This document shows positions 1 to 12,313 of a stretch of 64,000 bases of DNA, piece after piece (position 1 is the stretch's first letter; every line of letters begins with the position of its first letter). The DNA is taken from positions 26,877,917 through 26,941,916 of the forward strand of contig OZ035998.1 in NCBI GenBank assembly GCA_964035015.1, read 5' to 3'. Made by a program: the position numbers and the translations under genes. This DNA is from Corallium rubrum (lineage: Eukaryota; Cnidaria; Anthozoa; Scleralcyonacea; Coralliidae). The notes under the pieces are model-generated. The model was not told the DNA's origin. It saw nothing but the letters and a program-made list of their open reading frames with translations, and made no database searches.

Positions 1-462
<462 letters not shown>

Positions 463-517
463 GACATTTTCTAAACAATGACCTCAAGTCGAGGTTGTCA
501 ATAAGATCGTATTGTAA

Positions 518-900
518 TACTGTAGAATCCCGAAAGTAGCGGCCCCTCTTACTTTCAGCTTTCTCCACTGTTGGGGGCCGCTACTTTCGGGGGACCGCTA
601 CTTTCTGGGGGCCGCTACTTTCGGGTGATAAAATACGTTAACATACTGTGAATAAGTAAGGTAAATACGAACTAAATTTGCTGTATTACATAAAATTAAC
701 GAATGCAAGATATCCTCTTAATATGAACGTGAAATAAAGTTTTTGGTTTGATTTTTCTTCTTCTTTCAAGCCATTTTATTATCATCAATCGTATTCACTG
801 CATAACGCGGAAGCGCTCTCTTTCAAACAGCCGCTGCGCTACTTTCGGGGGGGGGGGGGCGCTACTTTCGGGGGGGCGCTACTTTTGGGATTCTACGGTA
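518..900. mobile_element. TA-flanked MITE (pogo/Tigger-like ends)
   Basis: A 383-bp element bounded by inverted ends: left CTGTAGAATCCCGAAAGTAG, right reading inward CCGTAGAATCCCAAAAGTAG, each next to a TA dinucleotide. Inside are several short direct and inverted copies of GGCCGCTACTTTCGGG. TA target duplication with CYGTAGAA-type ends fits the Tc1/mariner superfamily, pogo/Tigger branch. No transposase is encoded, so it is non-autonomous. A second copy of the same length lies at 5239-5621. Confidence 0.75.
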
Positions 901-1099
901 ATAAGAATTTATTTGTTATCTCTGGTATCGATTCAAAGCCATCGTGAACAAATTTGGGAAGTGTCTAAGCTGAGCATAAGGAACACTGCATAGGAATACA
1001 TCGGAACGGCTTACAATAAACGAAATAAAGCTTAGATTAATATTTTGGTGATGGAATGAATGATGATAAATCAAAAGCCGAAAGTCAATGACGGCGAGA
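901..1099. repeat. Tail of the duplicated unit (pairs with 5622-5815)
   Basis: This stretch is nearly identical to 5622-5815. It ends GACGGC followed by a short GA run, where the LINE 3' end begins. In the other copy GACGGC continues into the block at 5816. No gene seen. Confidence 0.75.
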
Positions 1100-1198
1100 G
1101 AGAGCTTTATTTCAATTCGGAATCTCATCAATACAAAATTGCTTTTCAAGAAGTATATAGTATATTTACAGGTGTATGGAATTAAAGTTTTAGATTAA

Positions 1199-2100
1199 TT
1201 AAAGAGGAACTGAGAGTGGAAGACTTCGCTTGAAAGACGATAGTGTGTTTTGAAGTTTCGTTTCTGAAGGTAGTGAGTTCCATAATTTAGACGCCGAAAA
1301 CTTAAAGCTTTTCTTCATATACTCAGTTTTTGCTTTTGGTAAAATAAGATTAGTTTTTCTATCACCGAGATAGTATTCTTCATCATTACTGACGTGAGGA
1401 AAAAGCTGCTTCAGATATATTGGAGCTTCAGCTCTTAAAATTTTGTACATTAAAATACATTTATGTTCTGCACGTCGATCTTTCAGCAAGAGTTGTCCAC
1501 CCATGCAAGTTGGTTTCTAATATCATTGGACCTAACGTCGTAACCCAGTTGACTGATCACCCGGCCAGCACGATTATTCAACTTTTTCAACCTTTTGGCT
1601 AGTGTCAAGTTAACTGAATCCCACACGAGATCACAATAATCAAATAACGATCTGATCAAAGCGTTGTATATGGTTATCGCGGTTTTTTTGTTTACCAAAT
1701 GTCGAATTTGTCTTAGTCCGCCAATTGCCGAGGAAACTTTCTTCGCCACCGTATCAATATGTACTGACCAAGAAAGTCTCTCATCGATAAAAATCCCACT
1801 AAGCGATTTACTTTTTCTTACTTTTCTTAGCGGTTTGTTGGCAAGGTAAATTGAAGCTGAATCGCATATCTTGTTTAGATTGTCATCAGACGCAATAAAC
1901 ATTTGTTCCGTTTTACCTAAATTTAAACTAAGTTTGTTTGCTAGAAGCCATTCACATAAGTTTGCCAAATCAGTGAAATCACTGTTAGCATTTTGGATCA
2001 TTTTTATAATCGACTTGTCAGCAGTTGTGACGGTTGTGTCATCAGCAAACATTCTGGCTTTAGAGTATTTCAAACAACTTGGCAAATCGTTATTGTAAAC
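1199..2100 (-). pseudogene. LINE reverse transcriptase, C-terminal half
   Basis: Continuation of the same LINE after the insert. It resumes at NNDLPS, then MFADDTTV (the catalytic ADD), the thumb region, and a DYCDLVWDSV segment typical of cnidarian and lophotrochozoan jockey/CR1-type elements. A frameshift near 1490-1500 separates the last 100 residues (SASKLWNSLP). The stop codon at 1199 is followed by about 100 bp of 3' UTR. Non-functional. Confidence 0.85.
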
Positions 2101-2635
2101 AAGACACCTGGGTCAGGTGTTCACTCGGGCTACTGGAAAAATATGGAGGTCTCTATAATGCATGAGCAAAGAGATGGGAGTGGGCCGAGGAAGATCAAAT
2201 CGAAGGCTGAATGTGGTGCATACTTCATATTGGTGAACAGGATTATCATGAATTGTCAAAGTGTCTAGATTTTAGGTGTATCCTGAAGCCTAGGGGAGTT
2301 CTCTGTCCCACATGCGGGGACTAGAATTCATTTGTCTGAGGTGCCCAAACTTCATGTGTGTAGGCCAGGTACAGATGCACTAGTTAGCAAATATGCAATA
2401 GGTGACTAGTAAAATATACCCACACCCTTATGTCTACGTAATCTTCATACAACATGAACCCTGATTCCATGTGTTTGCTTTAGAGCATGTTGGAAAGACT
2501 CTTCGACTCTGCAGCACAGTCTGCAGAGGTACTGTGGCCTGTAGGTGAATGTCAGTCACTGTAATTTCTCTACAGATTTTGGTGATGTTATAATCACCGA
2601 TATGTCATTAAAGTATTACTGTATATATGAGGAAC

Positions 2636-2980
2636 ATGACTGGTTCAAAGTTGTTTCTATGATGAATATCTTTTTACTCAATCTATGCATCAAAATTTAT
2701 ATCAAAATGAACATCAAGATATGATGGTGACAAAATTACATACTCAGAGGTTCAAAGCACTTACAACATTGAATATAAATCCTAATGATCAATAAGACTA
2801 CGGTCCATTACCGATATCAAACTCAAAGATAAGCAACAGTCGGTAAAAACACAGTAATAAAGCACATATTAAATAATAATGCAAAAATATAAAGATACTG
2901 TTAATGTCAACAAACTGTTTCCTCAATTAAGTCTGTCATCTTCATGAATGTTCCTTGTGTTCTCACATCTTGGATTTTGT
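2636..2980 (+). repeat. Dispersed repeat shared with 40900-41335
   Basis: It starts at CATGACTGGTTCAAAGTTG and can be followed with small indels through GTCATCTTCATGAATGTTCC to TTGGATTTTGT. The same order and orientation occur at 40900-41335, where the copy has about 90 bp extra. It lies inside the insert at 2101-3840, so it may be part of that element family. No coding potential. Confidence 0.8.
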
Positions 2981-3088
2981 AAGCCATGCCGAAAACCTAT
3001 GAACATCGCAGTGCCAATATAAAGATCCAGAATATTGGCGTTTTGATCCTCATATCGAGACCTGTTGGCCATGAGAAAAATATACTGT

Positions 3089-3571
<483 letters not shown>

Positions 3572-3840
3572 AAACAACAGCTTCGGGCAGCTTTACCTTT
3601 GATGAAATTGTTGATAGATTTTCCAAGAAAGTTGCTTATATGGTTGATCAGTGATGTGCTTGATACAACCGCAGAATAGGACATGACTGTCGATCGATGA
3701 ATTTTGAAAGTGATCGAACACTCGAAGTCTAGGCTCCATATATGGGAGGTATTGCGCAATTTTGCAATTTTGTGTGGCGAAGAAAATAATAACAAACGGA
3801 GCCGAAACCTAGACTCGGCTACCACAGTAGCCCGAGTAAT

Positions 3841-5087
3841 GAGAAAAAGTAGAGGACCAAGAATTGAGCCCTGCGGAACTCCACATTGTATCTTTCGTGA
3901 CGATGAAACATTGCCATCGACAAGGCATTGTTGTTTTCTGTCAGTTAAAAATGAGCTAAACCAGTTCACTGTTTCTGGTTGTAGCCCATATCTCGCTAAT
4001 TTGTCTAATAAAATAGTGTGATTTACAGTGTCGAAGGCTTTAGACAGGTCAAGAAAGACAACACAGTTCAATTTACCTTTGTCCATGTTTTCATACCATT
4101 CAGTGGTAGCATCTAGAAGCGTCGTCATGGTCGAGTGAAAACGCCTGAGCCAGATTGACTCTCAGATAATAAATTATTTGCCGAGAGATACTCATATAAT
4201 TGATCATAAATCAATCTCTCAAAGACTTTAGAGATAGGCGATAAAATTGAAATTGGTCTATAGTTACCGAGTTCATCTTTTTCGTCTCCTTTGTAAATAG
4301 GTATTATTTTTGCAATTTTACAGTCCGAAGGAAATATTCCAAGACGAATAGACGAATTAAAAATATCACATAAAGAATCAGCTATATAAGGCGCTGCTAG
4401 TTTAACAAGACAACAGGGAATCTTATCAATTACTGTTGCCTTGTTTGCGGAGAGATTATTTAGTAATTTAAGCACCTTGGACGAAGAAATTAACTCGAGT
4501 TGAAATCTACTGTTAACTGGATTTATAAAGTCAGTGTAGGATTTAGTCGAATTCGGCAATTGGTTTGCTAAATTGCTGCCAATTTCAGTAAAATAATTAT
4601 TAAATGCTTCCGACATGACCTCTGGGCTGGTGGTGGAGCCAGCATCTGTCTTAATTGAATTAATTTTGCTATCGTTCTTAGTATTTCGTGACATGATTTC
4701 ATTAATTGATTTCCAGATCTCCCGAGGTTTGCCAGTGTTAGATCAAAAGTTTTCTTGATAATAACGCGTCTTGGTTTTCTTAATTTCGTTGTTCAAGCGA
4801 TTTTTTAGATTTTTATAATTCAACCAATCTTCAGCCGTGTTCGTTTTGATCGCAGCTGGATTCATATCATGATCGCGATTGATCATAGATTTCTTAATAC
4901 TGGCAGTCAACCAAGGTGATTTCTTGTTTTTAATTCTTTTCTTCTTAATCGGTGCATGCTTGTCAACGATATCTAAGAACATCGTTTTCCAACAGTCCCA
5001 CATCAGATTAGGATCACAGTGGTTATTAACGCTTCTCCAAGGAGTGCGTTCTAATTCATCATTAAAACTTTCAACATTAAAATTCTT

Positions 5088-5090
<3 letters not shown>
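3841..5090 (-). pseudogene. LINE reverse transcriptase, N-terminal half
   Basis: Minus-strand coding remnant. It starts in the linker after the lost endonuclease and continues through the stop at 4743 into reverse transcriptase blocks. Visible motifs are a KIIPIYKGDE block followed by NYRPIS, a VVFLDLSKAFDTVNH catalytic block, and [13 protein letters not shown] just before the insert at 3840. A one-base loss near 4145 shifts frame. These are the usual blocks of the jockey/CR1/L2 assemblage. I assign the superfamily with confidence but not the clade. Confidence 0.85.
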
Positions 5091-5143
<53 letters not shown>

Positions 5144-5815
5144 ACATGTAATTATTACCGAGAGAGGGCATAAAATTATTACCGACATTTTCTAAACAAT
5201 GACCCCAAGGCGAGGTTGTCAATAAGATCGTATTGTAATACCGTAGAATCCCGAAAGTAGCGGGCCCTCTTACTTTCGGTTTTCTCCACTGTTGAGGGCC
5301 GCTACTTTCTGGGGGCCGCTACTTTCGGGTGATAAAATACGTTAACATACTGTGAATAAGTAAGTAAGGTAAATACGAACTAAATTTGCTGTATTACATA
5401 AAATTAACGAATGCAAGATATCCTCTAATATGAACGTGAAATAAAGTTTTTGGTTTGATTTTTCTTCTTTCTTTCAAGCCATTTTATCATCATCAATTGT
5501 ATTCACTGCCTAACGGAAGCGCGCTCTTCAAAAGAGCGGCTGCTTGGGGCGCTACTTTCGGAGGGGGAGGGGGGGGGGGGGGCTACTTTCGGGGGGGCGC
5601 TACTTTCGGTATTCTACGGTATTAAGAATTTATTTGTTATCTCTGGCATCGATTCAAAGCCATCGTGAACAAATTCGGGAAGTGTCTAAGCTGAGCATAA
5701 CGAACACTGCATAGGAATACATCGAAACGGCTTGCAATAAACGAAATAAAGCTTAGATTAATATTTTGGTGATGGAATGAATGATGATAAATCAAAAGCC
5801 GAAAGTCACTGACGG
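5090..5815. repeat. Second copy of the GA/24-mer/MITE unit
   Basis: It repeats the order seen at 111-1099: GA tract (5090-5135), two 24-bp repeat copies, a shared spacer, the TA-flanked MITE (5239-5621) and the tail ending GACGGC. With the first copy this makes a tandem array of two units. The LINE is most simply explained as inserted in the GA tract of the second unit. Confidence 0.8.
5239..5621. mobile_element. TA-flanked MITE, second copy
   Basis: It has the same ends as the element at 518-900: CCGTAGAATCCCGAAAGTAG at left and the inverse at right, with flanking TA. It is also 383 bp long despite internal differences in the G runs. It was carried here by the tandem duplication rather than inserted separately. 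Confidence 0.75.
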
Positions 5816-5995
5816 CGTGCACTTAACTTTTTCGATATTATATTTCACCTCATTGTTTGAGGTAGCTTTGGTCAATAGTCAATACTATATATAGGATACC
5901 GTTCGGTTTTATCAGTGCAAAGACAAACATTAATATTTAGATACCATTCTTCACTGAAGAGTTCAGAGCTTCGAATACTGCGGTGAGTACTGAGT
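5816..5995 (+). other. Exon/promoter-like block, paralogous to 17985-18165
   Basis: Starts GTGCACTTAACTTT and ends at a good splice-donor context, GCGGTGAGTACTGAG. The copy at 17985-18165 shares TGCACTTAACTTT, an internal CAGAYACCATTC-type segment and a GGTGAGTA donor, with moderate divergence between. The conserved donor at the same place suggests duplicated 5' untranslated exons, or the end of a repeat that supplies such an exon. No start codon with a convincing frame was seen. Confidence 0.4.
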
Positions 5996-6004
5996 ATAAA
6001 TAAA

Positions 6005-6112
6005 CGGTTGTCTAATTATTCGTGACATCTTTAACAATGCATTTTACATGTACATATGTATCGATGTACACATTCCTTTCTTTTTGTCAGCGCGTGGGTA
6101 TAAATAATACAA
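6005..6112. repeat. Flank block A', partner of 1-112
   Basis: Direct copy of the window's first 112 bases. Downstream sequence differs: here AATCTTAAC follows AATACAAG instead of the GA tract. Confidence 0.75.
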
Positions 6113-6204
6113 GAATCTTAACATTTGATATATCACTGAGTGGGTATGACCATGTATGACTTAGGCTTAGAAATTGGCGATTGACATAACGAATGACCCA
6201 TCAA

Positions 6205-6480
6205 ATCTATGGCGTTCAATATCCGCCAATATTCAAGTTCGTATTTTCAACATTCTGGTTCAAATTTCCGACATTCAAGTTCGTATTCCGACGTTCAAAT
6301 TCGTATTTCCGACATTCAAGTTCGTATTCCGACGTTCGAGTTCGTATTTCCGATTTCAAGTTCGCATTCCGATGTTCTAGTTCATATTGCCGACGCGTAC
6401 AATATCCGCCAATATTCAAGTTTGCATTTTCGACATTCTAGTTCATATTTCCGACATTCAAGTTCGTATTTTTGACATGC
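6205..6480. repeat. Degenerate minisatellite, about 19-21 bp units
   Basis: Repeats of the type ATTCAAGTTCGTATTTCCGAC, about a dozen, with frequent variants (GTTCTAGTTCATATTGCC). It opens with GTTCAATATCCGCCAATATT, and that opener recurs near 6401. The inverse of the same series lies at 17722-17956, so the family is dispersed and inverted within the window. Short ORFs here are repeat artefacts. Confidence 0.85.
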
Positions 6481-6499
6481 AAGTCGCATTTTCTACTAT

Positions 6500-6540
6500 A
6501 GTCAATCGCGTGAGCCCAATTTGGGCTCACGCGATTGACT
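6500..6540. repeat. Perfect 41-bp palindrome
   Basis: Two 20-bp arms around a single central base. The left arm begins AGTCAATCGCGTGAGCC and the right arm is its exact complement. It can form a cruciform. No flanking element was identified, though it sits directly after the minisatellite. Confidence 0.95.
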
Positions 6541-6721
6541 AGGATCTCACTGTGGTTTTAAAGCTCGCATATGCATTGATACATATACATGCAAGTTGCC
6601 GGTCTCGTACCAGACCCTCAGCACACGCCGAAATAAACATGGCGCACGCTAGGAATGGAGTTGGGGCTCGATGATTTGCCTATGGAATTGGGCGATCAAG
6701 CTTAATGCCAATGGATAAGCA

Positions 6722-6813
6722 GGTCAACCAAATGGAAGACATGGAAGACCCCCAGTCAATATAAATGAAGAGCAAGTTAGTTTTTTACCGGAGCAAGGCT
6801 TTAAAGTAGCTGA
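6722..6813 (+). pseudogene. Exon of HTH-like gene, 5' part
   Basis: A frame opens after an AG acceptor at 6720-6721 and reads GRPPVNINEEQVSFLPEQ and onwards to GFKVAE, where a transposon interrupts it. The frame resumes at 12646-12706 after a 5-bp duplication. The pattern GRP, then EEQ, then L-x-x-GF, then I resembles the basic helix-turn-helix segment of GRPxxxI-type proteins common in cnidarian gene models. The homology call is from memory of the pattern only. Without the insert the exon would be 148 nt. Confidence 0.45.
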
Positions 6814-6850
6814 CAGTGCCGTAGCAGGCGGGGGAGGGGGGGGGGGGGGG

Positions 6851-7029
6851 TGTAACGCGCCGAGCTAGCGTTAAAGACAGACGCACACACTTTGAGATCC
6901 AGTTGTAATCTGACTTTATTCTTCTTCCTAAGCTGTTTCTTATCCTATATTATTATTTATCATAGTACATACTTTCATTTCCTACGGGACTATTTGTCTG
7001 CATTCTGACAGTTACATTGGACAGTTACA
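6851..7029 (-). repeat. Gypsy 3' LTR
   Basis: Begins TGTAACGCGCC and ends GGACAGTTACA, giving TGTAAC/GTTACA inverted ends. It pairs with 12135-12313, with two substitutions visible (C/T in the TTTCTTAT segment, G/T in CATAGTAC). At 179 bp it is short for an LTR. Confidence 0.95.
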
Positions 7030-7045
7030 CTCTTCCCCCACTTAA
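7030..7045 (-). promoter_or_regulatory. Gypsy polypurine tract
   Basis: On the minus strand, AAGTGGGGGAAGAG directly abuts the start of the 3' LTR. This is the expected primer for plus-strand synthesis. Confidence 0.8.
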
Positions 7046-7152
7046 GTTTTCGTCCCGAAAAACATATTACAAAAACATATTCAATACTATATATATGTGA
7101 TTATTACATATATCAATCAGTCATTAAAAAAAATATATAGATACACACATAA

Positions 7153-10100
7153 CTAAGGAGTGTCATAAGAATAACGTACTGGAGGGCGTATGTTTTGCCG
7201 AAGTTGATAACGTGGTCTTACGGGGGCTTCGCCTCTAAGCCTATGGGGAGGTGGTGGTACGATGGGGTGTTGAGGCAAGCTGTGGACCACTGTGAAATCT
7301 CCTGACTCATGCCCAGGAGAAACAATCCGCCCATTATCCAACGGTATATAGCACAACTTAAGATTGTCGTGATGAACTACCATATCTTTCCCTTCGTTCG
7401 ATCGCACACGGTACGTCACTCCCAGTCTACTCACTACCTTATAAGGGCCGATCCACTTCCTACCAAACTTCCATTTCTTTGGGCGTTTTACCCAAACTGT
7501 CTGACCCTCCACGTACGGTTTCCATTTCTGGTTATGATGATGACGACGCGTGGTCGACCTCACCTCTCCTAACCGTTCTTTAGCGATCTGCCTGACATTC
7601 TGAAGGACCGTTCTAACTGTCTGTGCGTAATCAGTTTGGGTACTAGGATTTCCGATGGTCACAGCGAATTCCAATTCCAAAGGCATGCGAGGGAGCTTTC
7701 CGAATACTATTTCATATGGGCTAAACCCAGTAGATTCGTGTTTGCTAGTGTTGTATGCGTAAACAACGGGGTCTAACCACACATCCCAATCGTCGGCTCT
7801 GGTGGACACATAATTGGCAAGCATATCTTGGAGCGTGCGATTCTGCCGTTCAACCTGGCCATCCCCACTAGGGTGGTAGGCTGTAGTGCGTGTTTTTGTA
7901 ATTCCCATTATATCGCAAATCTCGTGCATAAGGGTGCTTTCGAAATTCGAACCTTGATCCGAATGGAGCACAACTGGGGGTCCGAAACGAGAAAACACTT
8001 TCGATATTAGAATGTTAGCGACCGTAGAAGCCTTTTGGTCTTTAGTCGGGAACGCTTCACACCACTTTGTAAAGTGGTCCATGACAACAATTACATACTT
8101 GTTTCCTCTCGCGGTCTCCGAAACAGGTCCCATATAATCTAATGCCCAGAAGGTGAAAGGTTCACCGACATCAATAGTTTTCATAGGCGCTTTGTCTGGG
8201 TTTGGCGGCGATTTACGGCGCTGGCAAGAGACAGTGTTGTATGTGAAATTTAACCGATGCGCGCAGATTTGGCCAATAAAATCGTTCGCGAATTCTTTCT
8301 TCTGTTCTTGTTGAACCGAGATGACCACAGGACGGATTGTCATGCATACCTTTAAGTATTACCGGCACTATAGACTGCGGGATAAGGATTGCGTGATCAG
8401 GATGCGCGAAATGCTTATGACGAGAACGCACGAGGAGATCATTGTGCATAAACAATCGATCGTAATTATACCAGAAATTGCGAAGAACTGGGTTATCTTT
8501 CCAATCTTTGAAATCGGGTCTCGGTTTATTTTGAAGTTTGAGTTCAATGATTTTTGAAATACATTCGTCTTGGCGTTGCGCTTCATGCAAATTAATAATC
8601 TGGTTAACCGTAACTGAATTAATATTGTTCGTAGAGACAGGTATGTTCTTAGGTGTTGACATTTGAAATGGTGGCGCCTCAGGGTTAAGTATCGAATCAG
8701 TTGACGTGTTTTGCGGTGCGGACAAGGAATTACTAATCCAGTTAGCGATATTCCGAAATAAAAGTAACAACATGAACCCGTAGTGAAGCGGTATATTGAA
8801 CAAGCGTTTCGCCTTCGTTTCCCATTCTCTGGCCGGTGTAATCACACGGGTGGTTGCGCAGTCGGTCACACGGTCACTGTTTTTGTTCGGTAAACGAGAT
8901 AAAGCGTCGGCATTGCAGTGGGATTTGCCCGCTCTATGTTGAACCGAAAATTCAAATTCCTGCAAATCCATCAGCCATCGCGCTACACGCCCTTTTGGCT
9001 CCATACTATTTAGCCAACGAAGAGCACTGTGATCAGTGACAATTGTGAACTTACGGCCTAGGAGGTAGAGGCGAAAGTGTTGTGTTCCGTAATGGATTGC
9101 CAAAGCTTCTTTCTCAGTGGTAGCATAGTTGCGTTCGCGAAGTGTGTAAGGCTCCGAGAACCGTATGCGACAACTCTTTCTACGCCATTGTCATCACGTT
9201 GGGAAAGAACTACGCCTAAGCCGACATCTGACGCATCGGTATATAGCGTAAACTCTCGATCAAATTTCGGATAAGCTAATAATGGTGCCGAGCAGAGCTG
9301 ACGTTTAAGTTCCGTAAAAGAATTCTCACACTCATCGGACCAGTGAAAAGGTGCCTTCGATTCGGCTTTTGTTGTGAGTTTTGTCAGGGGGGCGGCGATA
9401 GTTGCAAAATTGGTAATAAAGCGCCGATAATAGCTGGCTAGACCTAAAAAACTCCGCAGTTCTTTCAGACATGTCGGCGCTGCGATTTCCTTTACGGCCG
9501 CGATCTTAACTGGATCTGGACTTATACCCTTCTTAGAGACCACATGGCCAAGAAACGCCACTTTCGTTTCCGCAAATTGGCACTTCTCCAATTTAACGCG
9601 CAAGTTATGTTGTCGAAATCTGTTGAGTATTGTTCTCAATCTATGGTTATGCTCGTGGAGAGTGCGTCCAAAACAAATAACATCGTCCAAATAACATAAA
9701 CATATTTCGAACGTTAACCCTGCCAGGACGATCTCCATGGCCCGTTGAAAAGTGACCGGCGCAGTTTTTAAGCCGAAACTCATGCGGTTAAACTCAAATA
9801 GACCCGAACTCGTCACAAAAGCAGTTTTCGACCGATCGCGTGGGTCAACGGATATTTGCCAGTACCCGCTCCGAAGATCTAAAGTTGAGAAATATGTTGC
9901 CTCTCCTAGCGAATCTAGAATGTCCGCAATATTCGGAATTGGGTGCGAATCATTAAGCGTAACCTGGTTTAATTTCCGATAGTCCACACAAAACCGAAGT
10001 TCCCCTGAACGTTTTTTGACTAAGACAATCGGACTTGACCAGGGGCTTGTGCTAGGACGAATAATACCTTGCGCTAACATCTCCTTGATCTGCCTGTCGG

Positions 10101-11295
10101 CTTCGTCTCGAAAGGCGTAAGGCAAACGACGTGGGCGATGTTTAATCGGAGTAGAATTACCTGTATTAATGGTATGTGTTACCACGTTTGTATGGCCTAC
10201 CGTCGCTTCGAACACATCTTCAAATTCGGATAAAACCGTGAGAACACTGTCTTTCGCGGAGCGATCTAACTTAGGGTTGATAACATCTTCGAATCTGGTG
10301 TCATTACCTGCCGTATTATCTATTTTCACTCCGCAACTAGCATTCCTGACTTTGCTGTGAGACTCAACAAGTGGGCTAAATGCCGCAACTTTAGTACCAA
10401 ATTTTAGCTCGGCTGGTTCACTCAAAGCGTTCATGACCCTAAGGAAAACATTTCTACCGTTGGGACGGACTACGGCGTGAGCCACGTGCATCCCATTACC
10501 CAAATCATGATCACCTAATGGTGCTATCATGCCTACTTCTGCCTTCGCTGCCTTCATTAACCTACCTTCGATGATCATTTCAGTTCTAGCAGGCACAACT
10601 ACATTTTGGTCTAAAACCACAGCAATGTCGGCTTTCATACGCGATTGGATGAGGACGGTTGAATCCCCCTCACACGTTTCAGGTATTTCAGTGGTCTGGA
10701 AAGGAACACTGCTTGCCTCAGTTACCCCAGATACCGTTCCACCTTTGGGAAGGGAATAACAACTCACGTTGGTCCGCCCATGGAGCCCTGTTAAGAAATA
10801 GGAGCTACAACCTTTGTCAAAGTTTCCCTTTAAACTCAACCTATTCTCTATAAGGAAGTCCCACCCTAACACGCAGTCGTAACTGATGTTCTTGCTAACG
10901 AGAAAACGCCCCTTGTACGTTACCTTACTTTTAGGAAACTTTACATTTGCAGTCAGATGACCAAGAATACTTAAACTACCCCCTGTGATAGAAACGCAAC
11001 GTTCTGCTACAGAGGTATCAATTAAGGAATTATCAAAATCAATAACAGAATGAACCTTATCGCTGATGAATGTTCTCATTGAACCAGTATCAATAAGTGC
11101 ATGCACCTCTACGTTATTTATGAAACACTTAATAAAAGGTTGTGTGGGTAAAGAAAAATCTATCTTATTACTATTACTATTACTACAGTTATCAAAACTT
11201 ACGCAAGGGCGACCTGCGATCCCACTTATCGAGGCGCCCACTGGGAGTTTAAATGGTTTCCACAGTCTTTGGCAAAGTGTCCGTATCCCTGGCAT
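7153..11295 (-). pseudogene. pol: Gypsy pol polyprotein, two frameshifts
   Basis: Minus-strand polyprotein in three overlapping frames. The first frame (11295-9058) holds an aspartic protease with LIDTGS near residue 68, then a reverse transcriptase with FCVDYRKLNQVT and the catalytic CYLDDV, then the start of RNase H (YTDASDVGLG). A one-base loss near 9140 moves RNase H (TDHSALRWL) into the next frame (to 8213). The integrase zinc finger (H near GMHDNPSCGH) runs to a second shift near 8225. The last frame (to 7153) carries the integrase core with D in LDYMGP, D in HSDQGS and E in GQVERQN, then a GPY-like tail (KWIGPYKVV). It overlaps gag by about 70 nt in another frame, so expression by ribosomal frameshift is plausible. 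This copy cannot make a full product. Confidence 0.95.
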
Positions 11296-12095
11296 TCATG
11301 ACATCGGTTAGTATTTGTTCTGGAGTCAGTCGACTGGGTTTGACCTTTGAACCAGCAATCTTTGGCTATGTGTCCCATCTTGTTGCAGACAAAGCAGGTT
11401 CTTCTGTTCCGTTTCGCACTCGATCCCGCTTTGCTTCCTGGACTGAATGAAGAGGTATCCCGTTCGCTTGTCGATAGCTTCTCCTCCATATTCTTTTGCC
11501 TTACGGCGAGATCCGACACCATTGCGATCAAGTTGGCCATTTCTTCACTCTTTTTACTTGCTACACCAGCGGTTGTCACCTCGTTGTTCTGGTCCGTGTA
11601 GTCTTGAATGGCTCGATAGCGTTGGACAAACGAAACCATCTTTGGGAGATCTGGCGCAGGGTCACTTTCTAACAATTTTATTTTGACGCTCTTTGGCAAA
11701 CCTTTCATAAACTGCCTCGTCAACAGCGCTGTTTTTGCCCTCTCGTCGATATCTGGGTCTGCTTTCAGAAGGATTTGCTCTAACTCCCACTTATAAACGG
11801 AAGGGTCCTCCCCTGGTTTCAACGATCTCGTTTCGAACTCGGCGTAGTAGATTTCTCTGCTTGCTGGCGGGCACATCGCCTCCCTCAGAGCTTTTGCTGC
11901 GTTGGCATACGACTCGCGGCTTTCTCCGTCAAGGGCGTAAAAATGACTTGCTGCTTGTCCCCGAAGGAAAGCTGGCAACTTCTTGATTTTGGCATCTGCG
12001 TTCCACCCATTTGCCTCCGCACAAGCGTCGAATTCGCGAAGCCAAGTTACTATATCACCCCGTTCGAATTTACCAGGCAGAATTGCTGTAGCCAT
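11226..12095 (-). CDS. gag: Gypsy gag, intact
   Basis: The frame is open from 12170, but the first residues lie within the LTR and leader. I take the start at Met 12095 (MATAILPGKFERGD), giving about 289 residues. The capsid-like region (WLREFDACAEANGW, then AKIKKLPAFLRG) is followed by a linker and two CX2CX4HX4C zinc knuckles: CFVCNKMGHIAKDC and CHECQGYGHFAKDC. It packages element RNA in cytoplasmic particles. No internal stop. The end overlaps the start of the pol frame. Confidence 0.9.
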   Translation of the reverse strand: MATAILPGKFERGDIVTWLREFDACAEANGWNADAKIKKLPAFLRGQAASHFYALDGESRESYANAAKALREAMCPPASREIYYAEFETRSLKPGEDPSVYKWELEQILLKADPDIDERAKTALLTRQFMKGLPKSVKIKLLESDPAPDLPKMVSFVQRYRAIQDYTDQNNEVTTAGVASKKSEEMANLIAMVSDLAVRQKNMEEKLSTSERDTSSFSPGSKAGSSAKRNRRTCFVCNKMGHIAKDCWFKGQTQSTDSRTNTNRCHECQGYGHFAKDCGNHLNSQWAPR

Positions 12096-12117
12096 TGTCA
12101 AGGATTCGATGGATCCC

Positions 12118-12134
12118 ACCGCTGCCACCAAATT
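12118..12134 (-). promoter_or_regulatory. Putative Gypsy primer-binding site
   Basis: Just inside the 5' LTR the minus strand reads ATTTGGTGGCAGCGGTGG. The TGG a few bases from the LTR is the usual complement of a tRNA CCA end. I cannot assign the tRNA by eye. Confidence 0.55.
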
Positions 12135-12313
12135 TGTAACGCGCCGAGCTAGCGTTAAAGACAGACGCACACACTTTGAGATCCAGTTGTAATCTGACTT
12201 TATTCTTCTTCCTAAGCTGTTTTTTATCCTATATTATTATTTATCATATTACATACTTTCATTTCCTACGGGACTATTTGTCTGCATTCTGACAGTTACA
12301 TTGGACAGTTACA
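12135..12313 (-). repeat. Gypsy 5' LTR
   Basis: Carries promoter and start signals for the minus-strand element. Near-identical to the 3' LTR at 6851-7029. Followed on the right by GGGGG, matching the left flank. Confidence 0.95.

Larger units (their letters stand above)
6851..12313 (-). mobile_element. Gypsy (Ty3-like) LTR retrotransposon, young, nearly complete
   Basis: A 5463-bp element transcribed on the minus strand. The 179-bp LTRs differ at only two positions by eye, indicating recent insertion. Flanking GGGGG on both sides is a 5-bp target duplication, although it lies in a G run. The order on the minus strand is 5' LTR (12135-12313), primer site, gag, protease, reverse transcriptase, RNase H, integrase, polypurine tract, 3' LTR (6851-7029). 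Two frameshifts in pol (near 9140 and 8225) make this copy non-autonomous. Confidence 0.95.
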
